The notes: generated by a model from the letters alone, not told the origin. Counted from the stretch's first letter, positions 44,626-56,458 are shown. The stretch: 64,000 nt of DNA from JACMQX01 sp044225675 (GCA_044225675.1 JBGAIH010000007.1:93999-157998), one strand, 5' to 3'. Program-made: numbers and translations.

Positions 44626-47493
44626 ATGGCCCGCACCGAAACCCGCTCCACCTGTCCCTACTGCGGCGTGGGTTGCGGCGTGGTGATCGAAAGCGATGGC
44701 CCCCAGATCACCGGCGTGCGCGGCGACCCGGACCATCCCGCCAACTTCGGCCGGCTGTGCACCAAGGGCTCGACGCTGCACCTGACTGCGAGCGCTGCGG
44801 TCCGCGACCAGACCCGTCTGCTCGCACCGCAGCATCGTTCAGAGCGCGGCGGACGGCCTCAGCCCCTGGCCTGGGACCGCGCACTCGACATGGCGGCAGA
44901 TCGCTTCGGCCGCATCGTCGGCGAGCACGGGCCCGACGCCGTGGGCTTCTACATCTCGGGCCAGCTGCTCACCGAGGACTACTACGTCTTCAACAAGCTC
45001 GCCAAGGGCCTGATCGGCACCAACAACGTCGACACCAACTCGCGCCTGTGCATGAGCAGCGCCGTTGCCGGCTACAAGCGCACGCTGGGTGCCGACGCGC
45101 CGCCGGCCTGCTACGACGACGTGAACCATGCCGGCTGCATCTTCATCGTCGGCAGCAACACGGCCTATGCGCACCCCGTCCTGTTCCGGCGCATCGAGGA
45201 GGCGCGCGCCGCCAATCCGGCACTGAAGATCATCTTCTGCGACCCGCGCCGCACCGACACCGCCGAGATCGCCGACCTGTACCTGCCGATCCAGCCCGGC
45301 ACGGATGTGGCGCTGTTCAACGGACTGCTGCACATCATGCTGTGGGAGGGCTGGACCGACGCCGGCTACATCGCGCGGCACACCAGCGGCTTCGACGCGC
45401 TCAAGGCAACGGTGCGCGACGCAACGCCCGCCGTCGTGGCCCAGACCTGCGGCATCCGCCCGGAGGACCTGCTGGCGGCGGCCCGGCTGTTCGCGCTCGG
45501 CGGCGGCGGCGATGCGGCGCAGCGCGCGCCGACGCTCAGCCTGTATTGCCAGGGCCTGAACCAGTCGAGCAGCGGCACCGACAAGAACGCCGCGCTCATC
45601 AACCTGCACCTGGCCTGCGGCCAGATCGGGCGGGCCGGCGCCGGGCCGTTCTCGCTGACGGGCCAGCCCAATGCCATGGGCGGCCGTGAGGTGGGCGGCC
45701 TGGCCAACCTGCTGGGCGCGCACCGCGACCTGGCCAACCCGGTGCACCGCGCCGAAGTCGCCGCGCTGTGGGGCGTGCCCGACGTGCCGGCCACGCCGGG
45801 CAAGACGGCCGTGGAAATGTTCGAGGCGGCGGCGGAGGGCGAGATCCGCGCGCTGTGGATCGCCTGCACCAATCCGGCCCAGTCCATGCCCGACCAGCGC
45901 ACCGTGCGGCGGGCGCTCGAGCGCGCCGAGTTCGTGGTCGTGCAGGAAGCGTTCGCCACCCCCGCGACCTGCGACTATGCCGACCTGCTGCTGCCGGCCA
46001 CCACCTGGGGCGAGAAGACGGGCACCGTCACCAACAGCGAGCGGCGCATCAGCCGCGTGCGGCCGGCCGTGCCGCCGCCCGGCCAGGCCCGGCACGACTG
46101 GGCCATCGCCACCGCCTTCGCCCAGCGGCTCGAGGCGCGGCTGCGTCCCGGCCGGCCCACGCTGTTCCCCTACGACCTGCAGGACGCGCCAGCGGCCACC
46201 GAGGTCATCTGGAACGAGCACCGCGAATCCACGCGCGGCCGCGACCTCGACATCACCGGCCTGAGCTACGCGCAACTCGACGCCGCGCCGCAGCAATGGC
46301 CCTTTCCCGCAGGCGCCGCCCGCGGGCGGGCCCGGCTCTACGAGGACGGCGTGTTCCCCACCGACGACGGCCGCGCGCGCTTCGCCAACACCGTGTACCG
46401 GCCCGTCGCCGAGCCCCGCGAGTCGCGCTTTCCCTTCTCGCTGACGACCGGCCGGCTGCGCGACCAGTGGCATGGCATGAGCCGCACCGGCACGCTGGGA
46501 CGCCTGTTCGGCCACGTCCCCGAGCCCAGCGTGCAGATGCATCCGCAGGACATGGCGCGGCGCCAGATCGCCGACGGCGATCTGGTGCACGTCACGAGCA
46601 AGCGCGGCTCCATCGTCGTGCCGGCGCAGGCCAGCGACGAAATCGGCCTGAGCCAGGCCTTCATCGCCATGCACTGGGGCGAGGAGTTCCTGAGCGGCTG
46701 CTCCAGCACCGGCGAGCGGCTTGCCGGCGTCAACGCGATCACCACCTCCGCCTTCTGCCCGGGCTCGAAGCAGCCCGAACTCAAGCACGCGGCAGTGAAG
46801 ATCCTCAAGGCCGAGCTGCCCTGGTCGCTGCTGGCCCTGGCCTGGCTGCCCGAGGACCGCGCGCTGGGCGTGCGGCGCGAGCTGCAGGCACTGATGCGGC
46901 TCTTTCCCTTTGCCAGTTGCGTGCCCTTCTCGAACAACGTGCCGCTCGCAGAAGCCGCCGGCCGCGAACGCTGCGGCCTGCTGTTTCGGGCTGCAGCGCA
47001 TGAGGCAGCACCAGACGAATGCCTTGAGAAGATCGAGGCGCTGCTCGGACTGCAGACACCCGACACCGCACGCTACGCCGACCGGCGGCGGGGCCAGCGC
47101 CGCGCCGCGCGCCTCGTGCGCCATGGCGAGGGCGCGCAGCTGGAAGCGGTGCTGCTCGCTGGCGACACCTCGGCCCAGGCGTGGATCCAGCCGCTGCTGC
47201 AGGGCGAGCTTCCGGCCCAGGCCTACAGCCGCCTGCTGCTCGTGCCCGGCGCCAAGGCGCCCACGGCGATGCCCGCGCGCGGCAAGCCCGTGTGTTCCTG
47301 CTTGAACGTATCGGCCGACGCGATCAACGCCTGCCTGGGCTCGTGCACGGGCACCGACGCCGAACGTCTGGTCGCCCTGCAGAAAGACCTGCGGTGCGGC
47401 ACCCAGTGCGGCTCCTGCGTGCCGCAGCTTCAGCGCATGGTGCGGCAGAGCGCCCCGCAGAAGCAGGCGCAGGTGCAGGTGCAGGCGGCGTGA
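44626..47493 (+). CDS. nasA: Assimilatory nitrate reductase catalytic subunit
   Basis: A 955-residue molybdopterin enzyme of the NasA/NarB family, reducing nitrate to nitrite in the cytoplasm. The N-terminal [4Fe-4S] ligands are C10, C13, C17 and C45. The Mo-bis-MGD domains follow, with the active-site segment NTNSRLCMSSAV (as VDTNSRLCMSSAVAGYK). A C-terminal BFD-type [2Fe-2S] domain has C890, C892, C928 and C931 and probably accepts electrons. No separate NasB/NasC reductase subunit gene is seen in the cluster, so the electron donor is unknown. Starts seven bases after the nirD stop. Confidence 0.95.
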   Translation: MARTETRSTCPYCGVGCGVVIESDGPQITGVRGDPDHPANFGRLCTKGSTLHLTASAAVRDQTRLLAPQHRSERGGRPQPLAWDRALDMAADRFGRIVGEHGPDAVGFYISGQLLTEDYYVFNKLAKGLIGTNNVDTNSRLCMSSAVAGYKRTLGADAPPACYDDVNHAGCIFIVGSNTAYAHPVLFRRIEEARAANPALKIIFCDPRRTDTAEIADLYLPIQPGTDVALFNGLLHIMLWEGWTDAGYIARHTSGFDALKATVRDATPAVVAQTCGIRPEDLLAAARLFALGGGGDAAQRAPTLSLYCQGLNQSSSGTDKNAALINLHLACGQIGRAGAGPFSLTGQPNAMGGREVGGLANLLGAHRDLANPVHRAEVAALWGVPDVPATPGKTAVEMFEAAAEGEIRALWIACTNPAQSMPDQRTVRRALERAEFVVVQEAFATPATCDYADLLLPATTWGEKTGTVTNSERRISRVRPAVPPPGQARHDWAIATAFAQRLEARLRPGRPTLFPYDLQDAPAATEVIWNEHRESTRGRDLDITGLSYAQLDAAPQQWPFPAGAARGRARLYEDGVFPTDDGRARFANTVYRPVAEPRESRFPFSLTTGRLRDQWHGMSRTGTLGRLFGHVPEPSVQMHPQDMARRQIADGDLVHVTSKRGSIVVPAQASDEIGLSQAFIAMHWGEEFLSGCSSTGERLAGVNAITTSAFCPGSKQPELKHAAVKILKAELPWSLLALAWLPEDRALGVRRELQALMRLFPFASCVPFSNNVPLAEAAGRERCGLLFRAAAHEAAPDECLEKIEALLGLQTPDTARYADRRRGQRRAARLVRHGEGAQLEAVLLAGDTSAQAWIQPLLQGELPAQAYSRLLLVPGAKAPTAMPARGKPVCSCLNVSADAINACLGSCTGTDAERLVALQKDLRCGTQCGSCVPQLQRMVRQSAPQKQAQVQVQAA

Positions 47494-47559
47494 TCCGCCT
47501 CGCGCCCCGCCATTCAGCAAATAGCGAAAAGTCATGAGCGATCACTGACAATTGCGTTC

Positions 47560-48468
47560 ATGGGCATCAGCCAGTACATCAAGGAAATCGGCCGCGGCAA
47601 GGACGGCGCGCGGCCCCTCTCGCGCGAGCAGGCCGCCGACCTGCTGGGCCAGGTCCTCGACGGCCAGGTCACCGACCTCGAAGTCGGCGCCTTCTGCCTG
47701 GCCATGCGCATCAAGGGCGAAACGCCCCAGGAAATGGCCGGCTTCCTCGACGCCACGCACGCCAGACTGTCGCGGCCCGCGACCGCCACGCCCGCCGCGG
47801 TCCTGCCCAGCTACAACGGCGCGCGCAAGCTGCCGGTGCTCACGCCGCTGCTGGCGCTGCTGCTTGCGCGCCAGGGCCTGCCGGTGCTGGTGCACGGCGC
47901 CGCCACCGAGAACCGGCGCGTGTTCGCCAGCGAGGTGCTGGCGCTGCTGGACGTGCCGGCCATGACGCGCATCGCGCCCCTTGCCGCCGGCCAGGTGGCC
48001 TTCGCACCGACCGAGCTGCTCTGCCCGGGCCTCAAGCGCCTGCTCGACGTGCGGCGCACGGTGGGCCTGCGCAATCCCGCGCACAGCCTCGTCAAGCTGA
48101 TGCACCCGGTCGACGGCCCGGCCGTGATCGTCGGCAGCTACACGCACCCGGAATACGCGCTGTCGATGGCGGCGGTGTTCGAGCTGATGGGCGCCACCGC
48201 CCTGCTGCTGCGCGGCACCGAAGGCGAGGTGGTGGCCGACCCGCGCCGCGCGCCGGAGATGCGCGGCTTCATCGCCGGCCAGCCCGTGCTGCTGGAAGAA
48301 GGCGTCAAGGGCACGCTGCCCGAGGTGCCCGACCTGCCCGCAGGCATCGATGCACCCGCAACCGCACAGTACATCCGCGCCGTCCTGGACGGCGAAAGCC
48401 CCCTGCCCGACTCGATCGCGCGGCAGGTCGACCACATCCTGCATCTGGCAAGGAGCGCAAGGCCATGA
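47560..48468 (+). CDS. ybiB: YbiB-type DNA-binding protein of the TrpD2 family
   Basis: A 302-residue protein with the anthranilate phosphoribosyltransferase (TrpD-like) fold: an N-terminal helical domain with LSREQAADLLGQVLDGQVTDLEVGAFCLAMRIKGE and a nucleoside-transferase-like core. The phosphate-site motifs of true TrpD are altered (VHGAATENRRVF). E. coli YbiB binds nucleic acid non-specifically and is SOS-linked. Here the stop overlaps the cobA start, and the gene follows nasA by 66 bases, so it belongs to the nitrate operon. Its role there is not known. Confidence 0.88.
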   Translation: MGISQYIKEIGRGKDGARPLSREQAADLLGQVLDGQVTDLEVGAFCLAMRIKGETPQEMAGFLDATHARLSRPATATPAAVLPSYNGARKLPVLTPLLALLLARQGLPVLVHGAATENRRVFASEVLALLDVPAMTRIAPLAAGQVAFAPTELLCPGLKRLLDVRRTVGLRNPAHSLVKLMHPVDGPAVIVGSYTHPEYALSMAAVFELMGATALLLRGTEGEVVADPRRAPEMRGFIAGQPVLLEEGVKGTLPEVPDLPAGIDAPATAQYIRAVLDGESPLPDSIARQVDHILHLARSARP

Positions 48469-49238
48469 ACTCCCAAGGACACGTCACGCTCGTGGGCGCC
48501 GGCCCCGGCGACCCCGAACTCCTCACCCTCAAGGCGGTCAAGGCGATCCAGGCGGCCACGGTGCTGCTGGTCGATGACCTCGTGAGCGACGAGGTGGTGG
48601 CGCTCGCCTCACCCACGGCCCGCATCGTCCACGTGGGCAAGCGCGGCGGCTGCAAGTCCACGCCGCAGGCCTTCATCGGCAAGCTGATGCTGATGGCCGC
48701 GCGCGAGGGCGAACAGGTGGTCCGCCTCAAGGGCGGCGACCCGTTCATCTTCGGCCGCGGCGGCGAGGAGGTCGAGCAGTTGCGCGAGGCCGGCGTGCGC
48801 GTGTCGGTCGTCAACGGCATCACCTCGGGCCTGGCAGCGGTGACCTCGCTGGGCGTGCCGCTCACGCATCGCGAGCACGCGCACGGCGTGGTGTTCGTGA
48901 CGGGCCATGCCAAGCCCGGCGATGCCGGCACCGACTGGCGCGCGCTGGCGGCCACGGCACGCGACGCCAAACTCACGCTCGTGATCTACATGGGCGTGGC
49001 CGGTGCCGCGCCGATCCAGGCCGGCCTGCTCACCGGCCTGCCGGCCGCCACGCCCGTCGCGGTGATCCAGAACGCGACACTGCCCGGGCAGCGCCACACG
49101 CTCGCCACGCTCGGCACTCTGCACGAGGCGATCCAGCGCGAAGGCCTGGCCAGCCCCGCCGTGATCGTCGTGGGGGACGTCCTGCGCGGTGTGGCCTGCG
49201 TGGCCGACAGTGCGGGCTCGGCAGTCCGGGTGGCTTGA
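48465..49238 (+). CDS. cobA: Uroporphyrinogen-III C-methyltransferase
   Basis: A 257-residue SAM-dependent methyltransferase (SUMT). It opens VTLVGAGPGDPELLTLKAVKAI and has VRLKGGDPFIFGRGGEE and VNGITSGLAAVTSLGVPLTHR, all family signatures. It makes precorrin-2, the branch point to siroheme. Being last in the nasA-ybiB-cobA run, it likely provides siroheme for NirB; a dehydrogenase/ferrochelatase such as CysG or Met8 must be encoded elsewhere. Confidence 0.95.
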   Translation: MNSQGHVTLVGAGPGDPELLTLKAVKAIQAATVLLVDDLVSDEVVALASPTARIVHVGKRGGCKSTPQAFIGKLMLMAAREGEQVVRLKGGDPFIFGRGGEEVEQLREAGVRVSVVNGITSGLAAVTSLGVPLTHREHAHGVVFVTGHAKPGDAGTDWRALAATARDAKLTLVIYMGVAGAAPIQAGLLTGLPAATPVAVIQNATLPGQRHTLATLGTLHEAIQREGLASPAVIVVGDVLRGVACVADSAGSAVRVA

Positions 49239-49336
49239 GGGCTCGCTCGGTCGGCTGCCGTCACCAGGCCGCTGATGGTTCGTTTCCTTGGCGATGGACC
49301 TCGGGCTGTTGGGTTTCTTTGGCGCTGCACCTCGCG

Positions 49337-49572
49337 TCTCGCGGCGGGCGGCAGGCCGGTGGGGGCTCCTGCTGGAGCGGCCCTGTCGCTTCGCGCAGGG
49401 CTCCGCTGCGGTGCTCAGGCGGGGATCGCATCGCACAACTCACTACGCGCTGCGCGCTGCGTTCGGACAGGTGCGATGAGAATGACACGAAGCGCGCTCA
49501 CGCGCGCCGATCCCCGCCCTGTGCTCCTCACCGCTCCAGAAGTCGCCCCCACCGGCCTGCCGCCCACCGCGA
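49337..49572. repeat. Large nested inverted repeat in a 538-base intergenic region
   Basis: Two imperfect 44-base arms (49337-49380 and 49529-49572) are inverted; for example TCTCGCGGCGGGCGGCAGG faces CCTGCCGCCCACCGCGAGA. Inside them lie further inverted pairs: CGGGGATCG/CGATCCCCG (49420-49428, 49506-49514) and CATCGCAC/GTGCGATG (49429-49436, 49471-49478). The whole could fold into one long interrupted hairpin. It has no transposase and no recognisable gene. The flanks 49239-49336 and 49573-49776 hold nothing else I can support, apart from a GGAGG before the next gene. Confidence 0.75.
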
Positions 49573-49776
49573 GACAGAAGAGGCGTGACGTCTGGCGAAG
49601 CGGTATTTGATTTCACCGGCCGCAAGCCCGAGCACCGCAGGGCAGTCGGACACGAAGTGCCAACCGCCCCAGCCAAGCGCCCCGGCCCCAGGCGCTGGCG
49701 GCTTGGCTGCGCGAGGTCTCCGAAAGCATCGTCCTCCCAAAGCTAAACTTCGAGAAAACCACACAACGGAGGTCCG

Positions 49777-50904
49777 ATGCTCGAAAAACTGAATGAACTC
49801 ACCGAGAGCCATGGTGAACTGCGCCCGGGCCGCGGCCTCGTCAGCGGCGTCATTGCGCTCTCGCTCGCCATCCTCTGCTTCCTGGGTGTCCTGGCCTTCC
49901 ATTTCCCCGAATACCTCACCACGCCCCAGCTGCGCAAAAGCTACGACGTCAACCTCATCCGCAACCTCATGCTCGGCGCCCTGGCCATCGCCGGCGGCAT
50001 CTCGCTCGTCAACATCATCTTCAACCGCGCGCGCTGGCTCTCGTCGTTCGCCTTCCTGCTCGTTGCGCTCACCGCGCTGCTCGGCGGCCACAAGGTCGAG
50101 GTCGACCCGAACTTCCCCGACAACACGCCCTACATCGGCCTCGACTGGTTCATCCTCGACCTGCTCGGATCGTCCCTCATCTTCATCTTCATCGAAAAAC
50201 TCTTCGCCCTGCGCAAGGACCAGCCGGTCTTCCGCGCCGAATGGCAGACCGACTTCCACCACTTCATCGTCAACCACATGATCGTGGGCTTCGTCCTGCT
50301 GGCCACCAACCTCATCGTCCACAAGTTCTTCGGCTGGGCCGCCAACGACGGCATCCGCGGCTGGGTCGGCCACCTGCCCTTCTGGGCGGGCCTGCTGCTC
50401 ATCATCCTCGTGGCCGACCTCGTGCAGTACTGGACGCACCGGGCCTACCACGAGGTCCCGCTGCTTTGGCGCCTGCATGCCGTGCACCACAGCGCCAAGA
50501 GCATGGACTGGCTGGCCGGCTCGCGCCAGCACATCGTGGAGCTGCTCATCACGCGCACGCTCGTGCTCGCGCCCATCTACGTGCTGGGCTTTTCCAAGGA
50601 AGTCATCGACGCCTACATCGTCATCGTCGGCTTCCAGGCCGTCTTCAATCATGCCAACGTCAGCGTGCGCCTCGGGCCGCTGCGCTACGTCATCGTCACC
50701 CCCAACTTCCACCACTGGCACCACAGCCAGGACCAGGAGGCGCTGGACCGCAACTATGCGGCGCACTACGCCTTTCTGGACTACCTCTTCGGCACGGCCG
50801 TCAAGAGCGACCGGCTCTGGCCCGAGAAGTACGGCGTGCTCGGCGACTACGTCCCCAATGGCTTCGTGAAGCAGTTCAAGTTCCCGTTCACCTGGAAGGG
50901 CTGA
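49777..50904 (+). CDS. Sterol desaturase / fatty acid hydroxylase superfamily protein
   Basis: A 375-residue membrane di-iron enzyme with about six hydrophobic segments. The three histidine clusters are present: WTHRAYHE, RLHAVHHSA and FHHWHHS. It likely uses O2 to hydroxylate or desaturate a lipid; the substrate is unknown. ACGGAGG upstream of ATG 49777 supports the start. The next gene begins with TTG two bases after the stop, suggesting coupling. Confidence 0.9.
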   Translation: MLEKLNELTESHGELRPGRGLVSGVIALSLAILCFLGVLAFHFPEYLTTPQLRKSYDVNLIRNLMLGALAIAGGISLVNIIFNRARWLSSFAFLLVALTALLGGHKVEVDPNFPDNTPYIGLDWFILDLLGSSLIFIFIEKLFALRKDQPVFRAEWQTDFHHFIVNHMIVGFVLLATNLIVHKFFGWAANDGIRGWVGHLPFWAGLLLIILVADLVQYWTHRAYHEVPLLWRLHAVHHSAKSMDWLAGSRQHIVELLITRTLVLAPIYVLGFSKEVIDAYIVIVGFQAVFNHANVSVRLGPLRYVIVTPNFHHWHHSQDQEALDRNYAAHYAFLDYLFGTAVKSDRLWPEKYGVLGDYVPNGFVKQFKFPFTWKG

Positions 50905-50906
50905 GC

Positions 50907-52128
50907 TTGCACCGATTCGACGCGGTCGTCATCGGTGCGGGCGCGGCGGGCCTGTTCTGCGCCGGCGTGGCCGGCCAGCTGGGCCTGCGCGTGCTGGTGC
51001 TCGACCACAGCGAGCGCGTGGCCGAGAAGATCCGCATCTCGGGCGGTGGCCGCGCCAACTTCACCAACCGCGACCTCGACCCGGCCGCACCCCAGCGCCA
51101 CTACCTCGGCGACAACCCGCAGTTCTGCCGCTCGGCGCTGGCGCGCTACACGCCGCGCGACTTCATCGCCCTCGTCCAGCGCCACGGCATCCCCTTCCAC
51201 GAAAAGCACAACGGCCAGCTTTTCGGCGACCGCTCGGCCGAGGACTTCATCCAGATGCTGCTGGCCGAGTGCGAGGCCGGCGGCGTGCAGCGCTGGCAGC
51301 CCTGCGCGGTGCAGGCCGTGCGCCACGGCGCCGGCGGCTATGAACTCGACACCGCGCAAGGCACCGTGCAGACGCAAAACCTCGTCATCGCGACCGGGGG
51401 CCTGTCCATTCCCAAGATCGGCGCAAGCGACTTCGGCTACCGGCTGGCGCGGCAGTTCGGCCTGGCCGTCGTGCCGCCGCGCCCGGCACTCGTGCCCCTG
51501 ACCTTCGACGGCGACGGCTGGGCGCCCTATGCGGGCCTGGCCGGGCTGGCCCTGCCGGTGCGCATCGAAACCGGCGACAGGAAAGGCCGGATCGCGTTCC
51601 TCGAAGACCTGCTGTTCACCCATCGAGGCCTGAGCGGCCCCGCCGTGCTGCAGATCTCAAGCTACTGGCGCGAGCAAACCGACATCCGGATCGACCTGGC
51701 GCCCGACACCGACCTGCGGGCGGTGCTCGCCAGCGCCAAGCTGCAGTCGCGCCGCCTGCTGGCCAATGAGCTCGCCGCTCACGTGCCCTCGCGGCTGGCC
51801 GATGCGTGGGTCAGCCAGAACCCGCAATGGCAGCGGCCGGTGAACGAGGCGGCCGACAAGGCACTCGACGCGCTGGCCGAGCGCCTGGCGCGCTGGAGCC
51901 TCGTGCCCACCGGCACCGAAGGCTGGCGCAAGGCCGAAGTCACGGCGGGCGGCGTGGACACCCGCGCCCTGTCGTCGCAGACGATGGAAGCCCGGCAGCA
52001 GCCGGGCCTCTATTTCATCGGTGAAGTGGTGGACGTCACGGGCTGGCTCGGCGGCTACAACTTCCAGTGGGCCTGGTCGAGCGGCCATGCCTGTGCCCAG
52101 GCCCTGGCCTCGGCACCGCCACCCCGCA

Positions 52129-52139
<11 letters not shown>
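50907..52139 (+). CDS. HI0933-type NAD(P)/FAD-dependent oxidoreductase (TIGR03862-like)
   Basis: A 410-residue flavoprotein of the BaiN/RdsA (HI0933-like) family. It opens with the FAD dinucleotide-binding motif VVIGAGAAGLFCAGVAG and the characteristic RISGGGRANFTN. Near the C-terminus are GLYFIGEVVDVTGWLGGYNFQWAWSSG pieces typical of the family. Physiological substrate unknown. The start is TTG at 50907 with GGAAGGG upstream; the FAD motif lies too close to allow a later start. Its 3' end overlaps the convergent katG by 11 bases. Confidence 0.9.
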
Positions 52140-54390
<2,251 letters not shown>

Positions 54391-54593
54391 GGGAATCTCC
54401 TTGGGATGACGGGCTGGGCAATGAGTTGCCTGGCTCGGAAGTGATTGTGGAAGCTGCGGCCTCAAAAGGCGATGGGGCAGAACCAATCACCGCGATAGAA
54501 ACATCCCATTCGGCCTCGATCCATCCGGGATAATGGCGCCGCCATGACCTTGCCCCGTTTCTCTCTCGCTGCGCGCCGCGACGCGCCTGCCCC

Positions 54594-55829
54594 ATGAATC
54601 TCGCCACGCAGCGCTGGGTCGACCGCTGGGCCGGGATCGTGCTGTGCGCCGTCGTCTCGCTGATCGAGCGGATGGCCCGGGCGCTGGGCTTCGCACGCGA
54701 GCCTGCAGGCCCGCCGCGCGCGATCGTCATCATCCTGCTGTCCGAGATGGGCAGCCTCGTGCTGGCGCATGAGATGTTCGCGCGGCTCGCGCGCAAGTAC
54801 CCCGAGTCGCCGGTGCACGTGCTTCTGCTGGCCAAGAACCGCGAAATCCTCGACCTCATGGGCGTGGTCGATCCGGCGCATGTGCACACCATCAGCGACC
54901 GCTCGGCCGGCGCCTTCCTCACGAGCACGCTCGCTGCACTGCGTGCGCTGCGCCGCGCGGGCGTAGACGTGGCGCTGGACTGCGAGCTCTTCTCACGCAT
55001 CAGCAGCCTGCTGTCCTGGGCCAGCGGCGCGCGCATCCGCGTGGGCTTTCATCGCCACACGCAGGAGGGACTGTACCGCGGCTCGCACATCAACCGGCCC
55101 GTACCCTACAACCCGAGCCATCACATCAGCGAGCAGTTCATCGGCCTGGTCGGCGCGATCGACGCCCGCACCTTTCCCCTGACCAAGATCGCGATCGCCC
55201 GCACCGTGCAGCCGCCACCCCTCGTGTCGCTGCCGGACGGCCTGCTGCAGCGCATGCGGGCGCGCCTGGCTGCGGACTTTCCCGCCATCGCAGGCCGGCC
55301 GCTGGTGCTGGTCTACCCGGGCGGTGGCATCCTGCCGATCCGCGCCTGGCCGCTCGCGTCCTACCGCGCGCTGTGCGAGGCCCTCGTGGCCGACGGCTGC
55401 GCAGTCGCGGTGATCGGCCTCAAGGACGACAAGCCGCTCGCGCGCGAACTCATTGCCCAGGTCGCGCAGGGTGCCGGCGACCAGCCCGGCGCGGTCGTCG
55501 ACCTCACCGGCTACACCGCGTCCATCGCCGAACTGCTCGCGCTGCTGCATCTGGCGCAGCTGCTCGTGACCAACGACGGCGGGCCGGGGCAGTTCGCGGC
55601 GCTCACGCCCATCCACACGCTGATGCTGTTCGGCCCCGAGACGCCGGCACTCTATGCGCCGCACACGCCGCGCTGCCACTCGTTCTACAGCGACTGGCCC
55701 TGCTCGCCCTGCCTCACCGCCTACAACCATCGCAACTCGTTCTGCGACGGCGACAACCAGTGCCTCAAGGTCATCGCGCCCGAACAGGTGCTGGCCAAGG
55801 CACGCGAGTTCCTGGGCCGCGCAGCATGA
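54594..55829 (+). CDS. Glycosyltransferase family 9 (heptosyltransferase-like)
   Basis: A 411-residue GT-B enzyme. The C-terminal sugar-nucleotide region has LVYPGGGILPIRAWPLASYRAL and VTNDGGPGQFAALTPI (family consensus TNDSGPMHLA), indicating a GT9 enzyme. A cysteine-rich C-terminal segment (CSPCLTAYNHRNSFC) is unusual but seen in some GT9 relatives. It probably adds a sugar in LPS core or another surface glycan. Its stop overlaps the GtrA gene start (ATGA). Confidence 0.86.
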   Translation: MNLATQRWVDRWAGIVLCAVVSLIERMARALGFAREPAGPPRAIVIILLSEMGSLVLAHEMFARLARKYPESPVHVLLLAKNREILDLMGVVDPAHVHTISDRSAGAFLTSTLAALRALRRAGVDVALDCELFSRISSLLSWASGARIRVGFHRHTQEGLYRGSHINRPVPYNPSHHISEQFIGLVGAIDARTFPLTKIAIARTVQPPPLVSLPDGLLQRMRARLAADFPAIAGRPLVLVYPGGGILPIRAWPLASYRALCEALVADGCAVAVIGLKDDKPLARELIAQVAQGAGDQPGAVVDLTGYTASIAELLALLHLAQLLVTNDGGPGQFAALTPIHTLMLFGPETPALYAPHTPRCHSFYSDWPCSPCLTAYNHRNSFCDGDNQCLKVIAPEQVLAKAREFLGRAA

Positions 55830-56455
55830 GCAGCCCGCCGCCCGCACGCCCGGTTTCCGACGAACCGGAAACTCACGGCCCGAACGCACACGACCCGAAC
55901 GCACACGACCCGAACGCACACGACCCGAACACACACGACCCGAACACACACGACCGGAAGCATCGCGACGGCGAGCCGCTGGCCGAATCGCTGCCGGTGC
56001 GCCTGTACCGCCGGCTGCCGGCGCCGCTCAGGCACATGATGGGCTGGCGCTTCGTCAAGTTCGGCATGGTCGGCGGCAGCGGCACGCTGATCAACGTCGC
56101 CGTGCTGTACGTCTCGCAGGAGTACCTGCTGCGCGGTATCGCCGACTTCCATCAGCGGCTGAACGTGTCCATCGCGCTGGCCATCACCTGCGCGACCATC
56201 AGCAACTTCTGGTGGAACCGGCGCCTGACCTGGCACGACCGCCGGCACGAGGTACGCGACCCGGTGCTCGTGCTCTTTGGCAAGTACGTGATGGCCGCGG
56301 GCTTCTCGATTCTTCTGCAGACGCTGCTGACCCGCTGGCTGGCGGGCCATATGCATTACATCCTCGCCAACCTGCTGGCCATCGCACTGGCGGCCGCGGG
56401 CAACTATTTCGCCAACGACCGGCTGACCTTCCGCCGGCGCCGCCGCGAGTCCTGA
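55826..56455 (+). CDS. GtrA family membrane protein
   Basis: A 209-residue protein with four transmembrane helices after a hydrophilic N-terminus of ~70 residues. The GtrA signature FVKFGMVGGSGTLINVAVLY opens helix 1 and FWWNRRLTWHDR and NYFANDRLTFRRR follow helices 2 and 4. GtrA proteins flip or assist transfer of lipid-linked sugars. The N-terminus carries five tandem PNAHD/PNTHD repeats. Positioned between two glycosyltransferase genes. Confidence 0.88.
   Translation: MSSPPPARPVSDEPETHGPNAHDPNAHDPNAHDPNTHDPNTHDRKHRDGEPLAESLPVRLYRRLPAPLRHMMGWRFVKFGMVGGSGTLINVAVLYVSQEYLLRGIADFHQRLNVSIALAITCATISNFWWNRRLTWHDRRHEVRDPVLVLFGKYVMAAGFSILLQTLLTRWLAGHMHYILANLLAIALAAAGNYFANDRLTFRRRRRES
55879..55953 (+). 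repeat. 15-bp tandem repeat, five copies, in the GtrA gene
   Basis: Units of CCCGAACGCACACGA (three copies) then CCCGAACACACACGA (two copies), head to tail without gaps. Each encodes PNAHD or PNTHD, so copy number changes keep the frame. Confidence 0.95.
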
Positions 56456-56458
56456 AGC

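Noticed and set aside
54495..54509. ATAG-N7-CATT upstream of katG as an OxyR site
   Set aside because: Only one imperfect half of the four-part OxyR pattern is present.
55879..55953. Short direct repeats as a CRISPR array
   Set aside because: The units are contiguous with no unique spacers and lie in frame inside a gene.
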